In this document: positions 23,635 through 32,235 of the stretch, piece by piece | How positions within the stretch are numbered: the stretch's first letter is position 1 | Layout: each line of letters begins with the position of its first letter | From: Nostoc sp. S13 | Lineage (GTDB): Bacteria; Cyanobacteriota; Cyanobacteriia; Cyanobacteriales; Nostocaceae | Reading direction: 5' to 3' | DNA: 33,419 bases | Assembly: GCF_029379315.1 (NCBI RefSeq) | Contig: NZ_JAQYWQ010000082.1 | Coordinates: forward strand, 1 to 33,419 | The notes under the pieces: model-generated | The model's database searches: none | Seen by the model: the letters and a program-made list of their open reading frames with translations, nothing else | What the model was told of the DNA's origin: nothing | Position numbers and translations under genes: made by a program

Positions 23635-24432
23635 ATGCCCCACCATCTGACCATTTCCAGTTCAGATATCATTCAGAGTCTCAAACTCTGTTGTCAGATA
23701 CCTGATGTCGTGGAAGCGATCGCATCACAAAGGATTATTGCCAAAGCAGCTCAAGAGCTAGGAATTACAGTCACACCAAAAGAATTACAGCAAGAAGGAG
23801 ATGACTTACGGTTCGCTAAAAAGCTTGTCAAAGCTAAAGAAACCTGGACATGGCTAGAAAAACACCACCTGTCTGTGAATGAGTTTGAAGAATTAGCCTA
23901 CAACAACATCCTTTGGCGGAAGTTAGCAAATCATTTATTTTCTGCTCAAGTCAAAAAGTACTTTTATGAACACCAACTAGATTATGTCGCCGCCATTACC
24001 TACGAAGTTGTCTTCGAGGAGCGAGACTTGGCTTTAGAGCTTTTTTATGCCCTAGAAGAAGGCGAAGTCAATTTTCCGGAAATTGCTCGTTTATATATCC
24101 CAGAACCAGAACTCCGCCGTGCTTATGGATACCAGGGACTCCGATACCGTAAAGATTTTCGTCCAGAGATTGCAGCAGCTGTATTTGCTGCTGCACCACC
24201 ACAAGCTCTCAAACCGATTACGACTCCCAAGGGGGTGCATTTAATTTGGGTGGAAGAAGTAATTCAACCCCAACTCGATGAACAGTTACGCCAAAAAATC
24301 ATTACAGAATCATTTTCTCAATGGTTAAAGCAACAAATCAACACTATGAAAATAGTTACTCAGTTCGACTCTGACGCAAATGTGCGTTCGCCGGAGCAAT
24401 TGCTAGATATGTCATTCACCAATACTCAATAG
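23635..24432 (+). CDS. PpiC/SurA-like peptidyl-prolyl isomerase (foldase)
   Basis: With ATG 23635 the product has 265 residues. GGAG about 10 nt upstream favours it over the GTG at 23599, which lies in repeat-like sequence. The N-terminal half is helical and resembles the SurA N-domain (IIAKAAQELGITVTPKELQQ, then WLEKHHLSVNEFEELAYNNI). The second half is a parvulin-like domain (FPEIARLYIPEPELRRAYGY, ...EIAAAVFAAAPPQALKPITT, KGVHLIWVEEV). No signal peptide is seen, so it may act in the cytoplasm or leave by another path. Such genes often accompany HlyD/PCAT genes in cyanobacteria. Here it presumably keeps cargo export-competent or folds it, which is inference from context. Confidence 0.85.
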   Translation: MPHHLTISSSDIIQSLKLCCQIPDVVEAIASQRIIAKAAQELGITVTPKELQQEGDDLRFAKKLVKAKETWTWLEKHHLSVNEFEELAYNNILWRKLANHLFSAQVKKYFYEHQLDYVAAITYEVVFEERDLALELFYALEEGEVNFPEIARLYIPEPELRRAYGYQGLRYRKDFRPEIAAAVFAAAPPQALKPITTPKGVHLIWVEEVIQPQLDEQLRQKIITESFSQWLKQQINTMKIVTQFDSDANVRSPEQLLDMSFTNTQ

Positions 24433-24762
24433 GTGAGGAAATTCCAAATATTTTTGTAGCTGACTATCTTGCTTAATTTCGCGGAGATAGAGCGAGTTTT
24501 AAAAAATATTATGGATGCTGAGATTCTTTACTTAAAAATTTCATACATTTTCGTTTTTAGGTTTTTGTGATTACATTTATAAGCTAGTATTCTCGCGTGA
24601 TTAGAAACTAATTTAAATTGTTGTAACTTTTGCGGGACAAGGATAACTATAACTTTTATCTTATTTTCTATGCAATTTTTTGTAATTTTAATTAATTCTA
24701 TAAATGAAAAATTTTGAAGTTAAAGTATTAATTTTATTAATCAAAAGTCCCTAAAAAAAGGA
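24433..24762. other. AT-rich intergenic region upstream of the double-glycine peptide gene
   Basis: This stretch and the next 100 bases form a 430-bp, strongly AT-rich leader with no gene or dispersed repeat. Its length and the promoter-like sequence at its end suggest that the peptide gene is transcribed independently of the exporter genes. A weak hairpin, TCCCTAAAAAA...TTTTTTGAGGGA, lies at about 24748-24780. Confidence 0.5.
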
Positions 24763-24790
24763 TTGAATTTTTTGAGGGATAAACTATAGT
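24763..24790 (+). promoter_or_regulatory. Candidate promoter of the double-glycine peptide gene
   Basis: TTGAAT (24763-24768) and TATAGT (24785-24790) are separated by 16 bp and lie about 75 bp before the start codon. They resemble sigma-70-type -35 and -10 boxes. The -35 box overlaps the loop side of a weak hairpin. Confidence 0.4.
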
Positions 24791-24863
24791 AAGTATGTAG
24801 CTAATAAAAATAAGTTGGTTATAGAAAAGATTCACAAACTTACAAATCTCAGGAGAAACTCAA

Positions 24864-25151
24864 ATGATTATTTATGATCTAAACTACTTGGAAATTACCT
24901 CTGAAGAAGTTTTTGGTGGTTATGATTTTGTTGCGACAAAGAACATAGCGATCGTAGCTACTCTTAACGAGACCATTAACGTCGATAAGAGTGTAAATTC
25001 CGTCGCTACCGTTAAGGGCAACTTAGCTAATTCTGAAAGCCAAGCTACAGCATTGGGTAACAACACCCTAGCTGAAACATTTGGTTTCACTAATACGGAT
25101 TCTAATTCTTCTGCAGCGAACTCATTGTCTCTATCTGCTACCAACGACTAA
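24864..25151 (+). CDS. Secreted peptide precursor with a double-glycine leader
   Basis: The 95-residue product begins MIIYDLNYLEITSEEVFGG, which has the hallmarks of a C39-cleaved leader: spaced hydrophobics, acidic residues at E11/E14/E15 and a terminal Gly-Gly at 18-19. Cleavage would release a 76-residue peptide starting at Tyr20. This peptide lacks Cys, Trp, Pro, His, Arg and Met and is rich in Asn, Ser, Thr and Ala, with alternating patterns such as VNSVATVKGNLANSESQATA that suggest beta structure. No Cys rules out a lanthipeptide or disulfide bacteriocin. AGGAG lies upstream of the ATG. It follows the exporter, HlyD and foldase genes and has its own terminator. Family assignment is uncertain; it resembles in architecture the EbfG-type secreted peptides. 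Confidence 0.85.
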   Translation: MIIYDLNYLEITSEEVFGGYDFVATKNIAIVATLNETINVDKSVNSVATVKGNLANSESQATALGNNTLAETFGFTNTDSNSSAANSLSLSATND

Positions 25152-25185
25152 TTCATAGTCCGTATATGCTACCAGTTCATAATTA

Positions 25186-25226
25186 AACTCTACTCACAAA
25201 GAGTATTAACTCATGCAAGTAGAGTT
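25186..25226 (+). repeat. Hairpin downstream of the peptide gene
   Basis: AACTCTACT (25186-25194) pairs with AGTAGAGTT (25218-25226), and a small second stem AGGCTTGAAAGCCT follows. These may protect the 3' end of the peptide mRNA ahead of the terminator. Confidence 0.5.
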
Positions 25227-25256
25227 AGGCTTGAAAGCCTATTAGATTCATACAAT

Positions 25257-25295
25257 AGCCGAAGGTTCTCTGCTCATTTGAGCCTTCGGCTTTTA
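25257..25295 (+). terminator. Rho-independent-type terminator after the peptide gene
   Basis: AGCCGAAGG (25257-25265) and CCTTCGGCT (25283-25291) form a 9-bp GC-rich stem, followed directly by a TTTT tract. It isolates the peptide gene from the downstream glycosyltransferase gene. Confidence 0.8.
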
Positions 25296-25638
25296 CCTAT
25301 AATACATCGTTTGCTGTCAAGTAACAGTTTCCACAATAAATTTTTACAAGATTTAGTCCTCAACCCAGGCTACAGTTGTGTGCTGTTTGCCTGCCCTGAA
25401 TTAAAACTCTGGGTTAATATTCTCTATTGCTATTAAAGTAGGGTGGGCACTGCCTACCATTACCTGAAGCCCTTATTTTGACCTTGTGTTTTGCGCCTGA
25501 CCTACGGTTGTTGAGAATGGGTGCAAAATTTCAGTTTTAACGCACTTTTAACCAAATTCAGTTATAAGTTTCAGAAACTTGAGTTTCTCGCAGATATCGG
25601 AACAAAAGACGTGTGAAGTAAATATATTTGTATAAGTT
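25296..25638. other. Gene-free spacer before the glycosyltransferase gene
   Basis: No gene is seen. It contains a short 'gtagggtgggcactgcctacc' repeat fragment near 25438 and presumably the promoter of the TPR/glycosyltransferase gene. The ATG at 25639 has no clear Shine-Dalgarno sequence. Confidence 0.4.
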
Positions 25639-28605
25639 ATGACTACAATTACTGAGGCTCTCAAACTCGCGATTCAACATCACCGAGCCAAGCGCTTGAC
25701 TCAAGCCGAAGAGGTTTATCGTCAAATCATAGACGTAAATCCCCAGCAGCTAGAGGCAGTATATGGATTAGGTATGCTGGCGCAACAGCGGGGACAATAT
25801 CAAAATGCAGAGCAATTTTTCCAAGCAGCCTTGCAATTACAGCCAGAAGCAGCGGCAATACACAACAGCTTGGGGTTTAGTCTGCAACAACAGGGTAAAC
25901 TAGAAGAAGCGATCGCCTGCTATGAAAAAGCACTGAAGATTCTACCCGACTGCATAGAAGTGCAAGTCAATTTAGGTAATGCTCTCTATCTTCAAGGAAA
26001 GCTACCACCAGAAGAACAAGTCCACTATGCAGACTTAAATCAGCAGTTTGCCTTAGGTAGGCAACAAGTAGAGGATTTCAAGATTGCAGAGTTATATTAT
26101 CGTCAAGCTATTGCATTGCAACCAGATTTGGTACAAGCTCATAATAATTTAGGAGAGGTACTCCAAAAACAAGGGCGATTAAATGATGCCCTTAAGTCTT
26201 ACCAACAAGCAATAAAAATTAAACCAGACTATCCTTACGCCTATCACAACTTAGGATATTATTTCCAGGAAAAAGGTAAATTAGAGGAAGCAATAGAAGC
26301 TTACAAAAAAGCTTTAAATATTCAACCTGATTTGGTAATCACCCATAACAACTTGGCAAATACTCTGAAGGCACTAAAGAGATTTGATGCCGCCAGAGAA
26401 TGCTATCAACAAGCTCTCAAAATTCAACCTGATACTGATTATATCTATTACAATTTAGGAACGCTACTTAGAGATAATAATAAAATAGAAGCAGCAGTAC
26501 AAATATTTGAACAAGCTGTCAAAGTTACGCCAAGCTATGCTGCTGCTAAATTGGGTATTTGTATCAGCCAACTACCAATTATCTATTCCAGTGTTGATGA
26601 AATTGAATTCAGACGAAATCAGTATCAAGAGCATTTACAAAATTTAGCTAAAGGTTATGAATTAACTAATCAGGAAGAACGGGCAAAAGCAGCTGAGTCT
26701 GTGGGAGCATTACAGCCCTTTTATTTAACATATCAAGGCTTAAATGACCGAGATTTACAGCGAACTTATGGGGAAATGATTTACCAGATTATGTCTAGTC
26801 GTTATCCCCAATATAGCCAGCCGCTTGTTCTCCAAAATTTAGATAAAAATCAAAAGGTTCGTATTGGTATTGTCTCTAGGTTTTTCTATAATCATTCTAA
26901 TTGGAAAATCCCGATTAAAGGTTGGGTAGAAAATCTGGATCGAAGTGAGTTTGAATTATTTGGTTATCACACTGGGGTCAAAAAAGATTATTGGACAATC
27001 AGTGCCATCAAGACTTTTGATAAATTTGTTCAAGGTGTTCCCTCGATTGAAGAATGGTGTGAGGTAATAACAAAAGATAAATTACATATCCTGATTTTAC
27101 CCGAATTTGGAATGGACTCAATCACAGTAAAACTGGGTTCTCTGAGATTAGCGCCAATTCAAATGACATCTTGGGGACATCCTGATACCAGTGGACTACC
27201 AACAATTGACTATTACTTGAGCAGTGACTTAATGGAACCAGAAAATGCTCAAGAACATTATACAGAAAAGTTAGTTAGATTACCCAATCTATCTATTCAT
27301 TACACACCTTTAGCAATTGAACCTCAAGTAATTAAGAAATCAGATATAGGTTTAAAAGAGAATGAAATTCTCTTCTGGTGTTGCCAGTCATTATATAAAT
27401 ATTTGCCAAATCATGATGATGTTTTTCCCGCAATTGCCAAAGAGTTAGTAAATTCTAAATTCGTGTTTATTAAACACGAAAGTGAAGACATTACAGAAGT
27501 ATTCCGCCAGCGTTTAAACCATGCTTTTGCAGGCTTCGGGTTGGATTATCAAAAGTACTGTTTATTTTTGTCTCACATGAATAGCAGAAAGTTTGCTGGG
27601 ATTACAGCCTTAGCTGATGTTTTCTTGGATAGTATTGGTTGGTCTGGATGTAACTCTACTTTAGAATCTATTGCCCATAATATTCCGGTTGTCACTTTAC
27701 CAGGAGAAGTGATGCGGACACGGCATTCTTTGGCAATTTTAAAGATGATGGGTATAGAAGAAACGATCGCCTCAAATAAAGCAGAATACGTAAAAATCGC
27801 CATCCGTCTGGGGAAAGATGCTGAATATCGGCAATATATCTCCCAGCAAGTGGCAGAAAACAAGTATAAATTATATGGCGATCTAAAACCAGTCAGAGCG
27901 CTGGAAGATTTTATTTTGCAGCTGGTTAATAAACCAAGACAATTTGATACCAAAGATATTTCTGAAGTCTTTAAACTTGCAGTTCAACATCATCGGGCTA
28001 ATCGCCTAAATGATGCTGAACAGCTATATCGTCAGGTAATCGAAAAACAACCAGACTATTCAGAAGCATTATACAGTTTAGGGATGCTGGCACAGCAGAA
28101 AGGTGCGTTACAGGAAGCACTGAAGCATTTGAATGCAGCTTCGCAAGTTCAGCCTAACTCTGTAAAAATTTGGTTTAATTTAGGCAATTTGCATCAAGCC
28201 CAAGGACAGTTACTAGAAGCTGAAGAAGCTTACAAAAAAGCTATTGCTTTGCGACCAGATGCAGGGACAATTTACAATAATTTGGGCTACACCTTGCAAC
28301 AACAAGGTAAGTGGTCAGAAGCGATCGCATCCTATCAAAAAGCTCTAGAATTTCAGCAAAACTGCGTAGAAGCGGAAGTCAATTTAGGGAATGCGCTTTT
28401 TGCTCAAGGGAAGCTCTCAACAGAGAAACAAGCCTATTATGCTGAATTGAATTATCAGCTAGGCAATGCCCGCAAACAAGCAGCTGATTGGCAAACTGCT
28501 GTTGTTTACTATCGACCTGCGATCGCACTACAGCCTGATTTGGTTGAAGCTCATTATAACTTGGGCGTGGTATTGCAAGAACAAGGAAAAGAACAAGAAG
28601 CGTAG
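25639..28605 (+). CDS. TPR/GT41-type (SPINDLY/OGT-like) glycosyltransferase with a partial second copy
   Basis: The 988-residue product has an N-terminal TPR array (residues ~1-310) and a GT41-like catalytic region (~405-770), with RIGIVSRFFYNHS, MTSWGHPDTSGLP, SLYKYLPNHDDVF (probable nucleotide-contact Lys) and DVFLDSIGWSGCNSTLESIA before TLPGEVMRTRHS. Such enzymes transfer sugars to Ser/Thr of proteins. From residue ~771 a second TPR array starts that repeats the protein's own N-terminus (SEVFKLAVQHHRANRLNDAE against TEALKLAIQHHRAKRLTQAE). It ends abruptly at a TAG in a short inserted repeat, and TPR coding resumes in another frame to 28717. The two pieces look like a duplicated gene whose second copy lost its catalytic part. 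Substrate unknown; the neighbouring secreted proteins are candidates by position. Confidence 0.88.
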   Translation: MTTITEALKLAIQHHRAKRLTQAEEVYRQIIDVNPQQLEAVYGLGMLAQQRGQYQNAEQFFQAALQLQPEAAAIHNSLGFSLQQQGKLEEAIACYEKALKILPDCIEVQVNLGNALYLQGKLPPEEQVHYADLNQQFALGRQQVEDFKIAELYYRQAIALQPDLVQAHNNLGEVLQKQGRLNDALKSYQQAIKIKPDYPYAYHNLGYYFQEKGKLEEAIEAYKKALNIQPDLVITHNNLANTLKALKRFDAARECYQQALKIQPDTDYIYYNLGTLLRDNNKIEAAVQIFEQAVKVTPSYAAAKLGICISQLPIIYSSVDEIEFRRNQYQEHLQNLAKGYELTNQEERAKAAESVGALQPFYLTYQGLNDRDLQRTYGEMIYQIMSSRYPQYSQPLVLQNLDKNQKVRIGIVSRFFYNHSNWKIPIKGWVENLDRSEFELFGYHTGVKKDYWTISAIKTFDKFVQGVPSIEEWCEVITKDKLHILILPEFGMDSITVKLGSLRLAPIQMTSWGHPDTSGLPTIDYYLSSDLMEPENAQEHYTEKLVRLPNLSIHYTPLAIEPQVIKKSDIGLKENEILFWCCQSLYKYLPNHDDVFPAIAKELVNSKFVFIKHESEDITEVFRQRLNHAFAGFGLDYQKYCLFLSHMNSRKFAGITALADVFLDSIGWSGCNSTLESIAHNIPVVTLPGEVMRTRHSLAILKMMGIEETIASNKAEYVKIAIRLGKDAEYRQYISQQVAENKYKLYGDLKPVRALEDFILQLVNKPRQFDTKDISEVFKLAVQHHRANRLNDAEQLYRQVIEKQPDYSEALYSLGMLAQQKGALQEALKHLNAASQVQPNSVKIWFNLGNLHQAQGQLLEAEEAYKKAIALRPDAGTIYNNLGYTLQQQGKWSEAIASYQKALEFQQNCVEAEVNLGNALFAQGKLSTEKQAYYAELNYQLGNARKQAADWQTAVVYYRPAIALQPDLVEAHYNLGVVLQEQGKEQEA

Positions 28606-28717
28606 GCATAGCCCATCGTAGATATCGCTTTGCTATCAAAAAGCTTTAGAGTTTAATCTTCAACACCAGGAAGCCAAGATGAAATTAGGACATATTTACA
28701 AAATCCAGCGCCACTAA
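28606..28717 (+). pseudogene. Out-of-frame 3' end of the TPR/glycosyltransferase gene
   Basis: From 28631 the +1 frame encodes CYQKALEFNLQHQEAKMKLG then HIYKIQRH and a TAA at 28715. This is a normal TPR helix pair and fits the preceding EQGKEQEA if an inserted repeat (about 28603-28624, 'taggcatagcccatcgtag') is removed. The insertion site looks like a former GCGATCGC octamer, since 'gaagcg' and 'atcgct' remain on its two sides. Confidence 0.75.
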
Positions 28718-28810
28718 AAACTAAAAATTTGTGGTTAAACGGGTCGTTTTACCTAATAGCAAACTGCGATCAATCTAAACTTAAACTTTCAAATTCAGGA
28801 GATAAATTTT

Positions 28811-30028
28811 GTGGCTTTGAAACTAGGAACCAGCAGTAATGACTCACTTACAGGCACTGCTGTAACCGATGAAATCTTTGGAAATTCCGGTGATGATACT
28901 CTATTGGGGTTAGGGGGAGATGATTTAATTCAGGGCGGCCAGGGTAACGATTTATTAAATGGTGGCGATGGCAACGATCATCTTTTTGGAGGTGACGACA
29001 ATGATACGCTTCTGGGTGGCATCGGCAATGACTTCCTCGATGGTGGTGATGGCAACGACAGAGTAGATGGCGGTGATGGCGATGACAATATTCAAGGCGG
29101 ACTGGGTAACGACACCTTATTGGGCGGAGCCGGTAATGATCGCATCTTCGATATCACTGGCAATAATCTCATTTATGGGGGAAGCGGCAATGACTTCATC
29201 CAAGGAGCCAGTGGTAGTATTTTTACAGGGGGAGGCATCGATACGATTTATGGGGGTGACGGGAATGATAAAATATTCGGTCTAAGCCAAAACGATTTCC
29301 TCTATGGAGATGCTGGCAATGACACCCTCAGTGGCGATAGTGGGGATGATCGGCTGGAAGGGGGCGATGGCGACGACAACCTCGATGGCGGTTTCGGAAA
29401 TGACCTTCTGTTCGGCGATCTTGGAAAGGATACTCTAAATGGCAACATCGGCAATGACACCCTCCAAGGGGGCGGCAATGATGATGTTCTCATCGGCGGT
29501 GCTGGTGATGATGTCCTCGTGGGTGTGGGTCAGGGTAGCCAGGAAAGTTTCGGAGGAAAGTCACTAGGTCTTGGGGAAACCGATCTGTTGACCGGAGGGA
29601 CTGGGGCAGACCTGTTTGTACTTGGAGGTAATGATATCCTTGAGGCAGGCCAAGGTAATGATTCGCTAGATGGTGGCAATGGCAATGATACACTTTATGG
29701 CGGTTTAGGCAATGATGTCCTGATTGGTGGTAGTGGTGATGATGTCTTGGTTGGTGGCGATGGTAATGACAAATTTATTTTCAAAAGTGGCGATACCTTG
29801 TTAAGAAATGACTTTGATGTCATTAAAGATTTCAAAGTTGGTATTGATAAGATTGTATTAGATGGCTGGAGTTATATTAATACTGGTCTTACGCTAGGTA
29901 CTATAAATATTACAGATAGCAAAGATGGTGCTGTCTTCAAATTAGATTCTCTATTCAATCAAGAAACAATCCTAATTTCCGGTGTGAGTGCCAGTAAGAT
30001 TAACTCTCAATCAATCGCATTTACTTAA
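28811..30028 (+). CDS. RTX-type calcium-binding secreted protein
   Basis: The 405-residue product is almost entirely made of glycine- and aspartate-rich nonapeptides (GGxGxDxLx; for example GGDGNDHLFGGDDNDTLLGG). They bind calcium outside the cell and fold into parallel beta-rolls. The last 85 residues (DKFIFKSGDTLLRNDFDVIK onward) are the usual C-terminal cap with the type I secretion signal. There is no N-terminal signal peptide, as expected for HlyB/HlyD/TolC export. No enzymatic domain is attached, so it may be a surface or matrix protein. The start is GTG 28811, with AGGAG about 9 nt upstream. Its exporter need not be the neighbouring PCAT, since C39-type exporters handle leader peptides. 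Confidence 0.95.
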   Translation: MALKLGTSSNDSLTGTAVTDEIFGNSGDDTLLGLGGDDLIQGGQGNDLLNGGDGNDHLFGGDDNDTLLGGIGNDFLDGGDGNDRVDGGDGDDNIQGGLGNDTLLGGAGNDRIFDITGNNLIYGGSGNDFIQGASGSIFTGGGIDTIYGGDGNDKIFGLSQNDFLYGDAGNDTLSGDSGDDRLEGGDGDDNLDGGFGNDLLFGDLGKDTLNGNIGNDTLQGGGNDDVLIGGAGDDVLVGVGQGSQESFGGKSLGLGETDLLTGGTGADLFVLGGNDILEAGQGNDSLDGGNGNDTLYGGLGNDVLIGGSGDDVLVGGDGNDKFIFKSGDTLLRNDFDVIKDFKVGIDKIVLDGWSYINTGLTLGTINITDSKDGAVFKLDSLFNQETILISGVSASKINSQSIAFT

Positions 30029-30687
30029 GGCTAATTGCTTTCTAGAAAAACTACTATTATCCTGGATGATTGCCTAACTTTTCACTCTTATTTGGAAAAC
30101 TTAACTTCCATTCCTCTCTCCTTGCAGAAGAGAAACTTTGAATTCTCTCCTTTTCCTGGTCTACCTTATCCCTGTTTTGTCACTCTCGGAAAACAATAAT
30201 CTCAGCCAAATTCTGAGACAACGTTTGGGCGATTAGATTCTCCCAAAGTGACAAAAGAGGGTTATACACAAGTCGGAAAACTTCATCCACATTGGCTTGA
30301 ATCTAATAGAGTAGGTTATGAATATTAGTTCTAACGCACCGAAAATCTCAGATGGTACGTTAGCCTATGGCATAACATAAGGCCAGCGCACAAGTCCTAA
30401 ATACCTACTACAGCAAGGCGGAATTCGTAATGACGCTCTCTACGAGACGCTCCGCAAACCTCATACTCATATTCTTATTTCTTTATTGGTTAACTAATTA
30501 TAAAAACTTAATCAAAAGTGAATAGAAGTTTAGGGCTTAGACATTTTTCTACCATCGGATGAAACCACCTTACTTTTTAAGAGGGGGAAGCAGGGGAAAT
30601 ATTTTATACTTATTAGCCATCCTCTGAGGCTATAGTAATCCGTAACAAGTTGATATTAACTTAATAATTAATATAATTAATTATAGA
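30029..30687. other. Gene-free region downstream of the RTX gene
   Basis: No gene or clear terminator is seen. It contains fragments of dispersed repeats ('gcggaattcgtaatgacgctctctacgagacgctccgc' near 30418-30455) and AT-rich sequence near 30660-30690. Confidence 0.5.
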
Positions 30688-30730
30688 TATAGCAATCCTA
30701 AATCATTTGTAAAAAATCACAGTTGTTGAT
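30688..30730 (+). repeat. Solo copy of the IS630-type right terminus
   Basis: These 43 bases match the reverse complement of 33321-33363, the outer end of the IS at the right of the window, at 40 of 43 positions (start TATAGCAATCCTAAAT, end ATCACAGTTGTTGAT). The two copies are in inverted orientation and bracket the methyltransferase gene and the transposase. Confidence 0.88.
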
Positions 30731-30821
30731 ACTCTGAACAAATTCAGGTGAAGGCGCAGAAAAAATCAATGAATCAGCCCGAAAAATGTAGTAAATACAC
30801 ATAAGCGTGTGGAGTGCCGAC

Positions 30822-30945
30822 GGGTATCTGGGAAACGCTTCGCTAAGAGCCGTCGGTCAACAAGAGCCCTGGAATTAAGTTCTAGATGTTGCAATAAGGG
30901 TGATCGCCAGGGCAGAAGTTGCCGCGTCTGAATTCCCAGATACCC
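30822..30945. repeat. 124-bp foldback (MITE-like) element
   Basis: GGGTATCTGGGAA (30822-30834) and TTCCCAGATACCC (30933-30945) are perfect 13-bp inverted ends. A nested pair, CCGACGG (30817-30823) and CCGTCGG (30850-30856), overlaps the left end. There is no coding frame. It lies between the solo IS end and the methyltransferase gene. Confidence 0.75.
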
Positions 30946-31261
30946 TTAATTGTAAAAAGTATTTTCAATTATCCTTTCTTCAAGTTTTTTATTTTCAGGG
31001 TGCTTAACAATTGCGAAAATATGAAAACTTGCAACTGCCCAGCAATTATATTCAATTTCCCCGTCTGCCTTCAAAGATTCTTCAGCTAATGGATGCCAGA
31101 AAGGTTTATCACTATGCATTTTTGATTTATATTGTGCTTAAGCTCTTTCAGCTAATTATTTATATAATTCTACATCCAAACCTCTATAAGGTTAGTATTT
31201 AGAGTACAATCTCTTTACCATAGACAATATCCTCTGAGCTAACAACAATAGGAGTAAATCA

Positions 31262-32149
31262 GTGAAAACGACTAGTCCTGATCATAATAAGATTAGCCCG
31301 ACTGCCAAGTTGGTGGCTTATTTCCGGCAATTTTCAGATATTCCCTTTACCAGGGATGTTGCTACACTGATACATGCAGAAGATGTTTTAAAAAATTTCT
31401 CACAAGGAACGAACCTCACACCAGAATTTTTGAAATGGGCAGCTCTTGCTGCTGAGATACGTTATAAAAGTATTGTCAGCGCGATAAAGAAAGAGGGCAT
31501 TACGCAGGTTTTGGAATTAGCCAGTGGGCTATCATTTCGTGGACTAGCTATGACTGAAGACCCAGAGTATATTTATGTGGAGACAGATCTTCCTGAGCTT
31601 ACTGAAGAAAAGCAACAAATCCTGTCAAGAATTATATCTAATCACGGTCTAAGAGAGCGCAAGAATTTATTCTTTGATGCCGTAAACATTCTTTCGTTTC
31701 CTGAAATTGAATCAGCCATCCGTCACTTTAAGCCAAATCATCCAGTAGCCGTCATCCACGAAGGACTTTATCATTACCTTTCAATGGAAGAAAAGGAGAG
31801 GGCAGCACGCAACATCCATTCGGTTCTTTCCCGCTTCGGTGGTGCGTGGATCACTCCTGATTTTCTAACAAACGCTGAACATGAAGGACGTTTACAGACT
31901 TACTCAGAATTGCAGAATATCGCGCAAGGGGTCCAAGGTACAACGCAGCGTGATGTGTACAAAACAGGCTTTGATAATCAACAACAGATTGTGGACTTTT
32001 TTTCACACTTAGGTTTTAGGAGTTGCATCTCTCCACAAATAGACGGAAGTTATCAGCTAACTGCAATGCAAAAATTAGACATATCTGAAGCCGAGTTCAA
32101 AAACTATAAATCCCTGAACTTTAATATTTGGACATTAACAGTGGAATAG
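31262..32149 (+). CDS. SAM-dependent O-methyltransferase of the PPM1/LCMT/TcmP type
   Basis: The 295-residue product is a class I SAM methyltransferase. Motif I is VLELASGLSFRGL near residues 83-95, the acidic motif II is YVETDLPELTEEKQ, and a later HEGLYHYLSMEEKERAARNI block is typical of the leucine-carboxyl-methyltransferase/TcmP family. Members methylate carboxyl or hydroxyl groups of proteins or polyketides; the substrate here is not evident because no biosynthetic genes adjoin. The start is GTG 31262 with AGGAG 8 nt upstream. It sits alone between a foldback element and an IS630-type insertion sequence, within a pair of inverted 43-bp IS ends, so recent transfer is plausible. No signal peptide. 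Confidence 0.88.
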   Translation: MKTTSPDHNKISPTAKLVAYFRQFSDIPFTRDVATLIHAEDVLKNFSQGTNLTPEFLKWAALAAEIRYKSIVSAIKKEGITQVLELASGLSFRGLAMTEDPEYIYVETDLPELTEEKQQILSRIISNHGLRERKNLFFDAVNILSFPEIESAIRHFKPNHPVAVIHEGLYHYLSMEEKERAARNIHSVLSRFGGAWITPDFLTNAEHEGRLQTYSELQNIAQGVQGTTQRDVYKTGFDNQQQIVDFFSHLGFRSCISPQIDGSYQLTAMQKLDISEAEFKNYKSLNFNIWTLTVE

Positions 32150-32235
32150 TGAGGGCATTGAGCCGAGATGTTTTTCAGAGGGAACAGACACTTAGTCAAG
32201 GAATTGACATTAAATTTCCAGGTGCAAGATGTGAG

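Noticed and set aside
29067..29693. ORFs on both strands inside the RTX gene
   Set aside because: They are shadows of the Gly/Asp-rich repeat codons in other frames.
28811..30028. RTX protein as the main substrate of the neighbouring C39 exporter
   Set aside because: It has no double-glycine leader and has a C-terminal type I signal, so it is more likely to use a HlyB-type exporter encoded elsewhere. Only proximity links them.
31011..31202. 63-residue ORF with a hydrophobic stretch
   Set aside because: It needs a TTG start without a Shine-Dalgarno sequence. The composition is that of AT-rich spacer, and the hydrophobic run is mostly Ile/Leu/Tyr from A/T codons.
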